A DNA stretch of 22,634 bases, taken from IMG/VR virus record IMGVR_UViG_3300049846_000645, positions 1 through 22,634 of that record; one strand, 5' to 3'. The translations under genes were made by a program, and so were the position numbers. The notes beneath the pieces are model-generated. The model saw nothing but the letters and a program-made list of their open reading frames with translations. It ran no database searches and was not told the DNA's origin. The DNA comes from a virus. Each line of letters opens with the position of its first letter. Positions within the stretch are counted from its first letter, which is position 1. This document shows positions 22,084 through 22,634 of this stretch, piece after piece.

Positions 22084-22634
22084 TTATATATCTGTTTCTA
22101 TTAATTTATTTATTTCTTTTATTACATCGGTTGATGAAATTTCTGTCGAACATTCAAATTGTTTGTTTTTAGGACACCAAAACCAGTTGGATCTATCAAA
22201 TATATAGTTCTTATCAGACCAACATCCATGACAAACAGAAGTATTAATAACTCTATAACAATTCTCTTTAAATTCGATATTTGGATTTGTAAACCCTGAT
22301 ATTAAAACTACTTTTTTATTTAACGTCCACGATAACCAAGATAATCCAGAACTTAAACCAATAAAAAATTTACAATTTTTAATAATATCAATGGTTTCAT
22401 TAATATCATCAATTCCGGATTTATTTATTACATTTTTAAATTTATTAGTTACTTCTTTTTGTAAAATTACAACTTTTAACCCTTTAGAATTCAAATAATC
22501 AATTATTTCTTGCCATCCGTTTTTATTATTCCAAAGTTTAGCTTTAGCTGTAGACATAGTTGCGATTACTACATAATCACCATCTATTGGAGTAAAAACA
22601 TTAGAAGTATTTATTAAAGGTTTTATTTCTTTAT
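22084..22634 (-). CDS. glycosyltransferase, TibC/Aah heptosyltransferase-like (GT9-related), 5' end outside the window
   Basis: The open frame continues to the right edge without a stop; codons before the first internal ATG (22557) read GDYVVIATMSTAKAKLWNNK, a single coherent GT-B sequence, so that ATG is not the true start. The visible part is the C-terminal nucleotide-sugar domain: NGWQEIIDYLNSKGLKVVIL, IIKNCKFFIGLSSGLSWLSW, LNKKVVLISGF. It then has a cysteine cluster, VCHGCWSDKNY, WFWCPKNKQFECS. A four-cysteine metal site with W-x-W-C-P is characteristic of the TibC/Aah-type autotransporter heptosyltransferases. GT9-like enzymes transfer heptose from ADP-heptose to LPS or proteins. In a phage it could modify virion proteins or the host surface. 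The family is well supported; sugar and acceptor are not known. Confidence 0.8.
   Translation of the reverse strand, partial: KEIKPLINTSNVFTPIDGDYVVIATMSTAKAKLWNNKNGWQEIIDYLNSKGLKVVILQKEVTNKFKNVINKSGIDDINETIDIIKNCKFFIGLSSGLSWLSWTLNKKVVLISGFTNPNIEFKENCYRVINTSVCHGCWSDKNYIFDRSNWFWCPKNKQFECSTEISSTDVIKEINKLIETDI

Noticed and set aside
1-22634. tRNA genes, CRISPR arrays, insertion sequences, integrase or attachment sites
   Set aside because: No cloverleaf-like segment, spaced direct repeats, transposase or recombinase motif was seen on either strand, though no covariance search could be run.

Overview
The window is about 30% GC by eye and every convincing gene lies on the minus strand. It is a piece of a contractile-tailed, T4-related bacteriophage genome, and it carries a tail module and a replication/recombination module in one co-oriented array. 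The T4 link rests on a gp18-type sheath, a gp19-type tube, a gp26-type baseplate-family protein upstream of a tape measure, UvsX, a gp32-like SSB and an RNase H/FEN-type 5' nuclease. Most start codons lack a clear Shine-Dalgarno sequence and have A/U-only leaders. That would fit a Bacteroidota-type host, but this is only an inference; the host cannot be read from the sequence.

Reading in the direction of transcription (high to low coordinates): a glycosyltransferase of the TibC/Aah heptosyltransferase type runs off the right edge (22084-22634). A small coiled-coil protein follows. Next comes an unusually long tail sheath (1061 aa), closed by a strong terminator. Then come a DNA polymerase beta-type nucleotidyltransferase, the tail tube, a nucleotidylyltransferase-fold protein that has lost its HxGH histidines, and a gp26-like zinc-ribbon protein. 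The gp26-like gene ends at a run of seven T, and a 69-residue open frame without any start codon continues in the +1 frame up to the tape measure gene. This arrangement looks like a programmed-frameshift tail assembly chaperone. The tape measure (962 aa) follows, then two genes in the positions of T4 48 and 54, a LysM/gp53-like wedge protein and a large hub-like protein.

The replication part begins directly after the hub gene. It has a divergent family A DNA polymerase (451 aa, no recognisable exonuclease active site), a proline-rich protein of unknown role, a small unknown protein, gp32-like SSB, UvsX, a previously uncalled 57-aa basic protein, the 5' nuclease and a 69-aa basic protein. A textbook intrinsic terminator at the left edge closes this group. 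The SSB leader (hairpin plus A/U-only TTAAA repeats) resembles the T4 gene 32 autoregulatory operator.

The points most worth following are the frameshift signal at 14894-14903, the family A polymerase working with a T4-type recombination set, the TATTTATA element repeated in front of late genes, the SSB leader, and the two nucleotidyltransferase-fold genes inside the tail cluster. No tRNA, CRISPR array, insertion sequence or integrase was seen.
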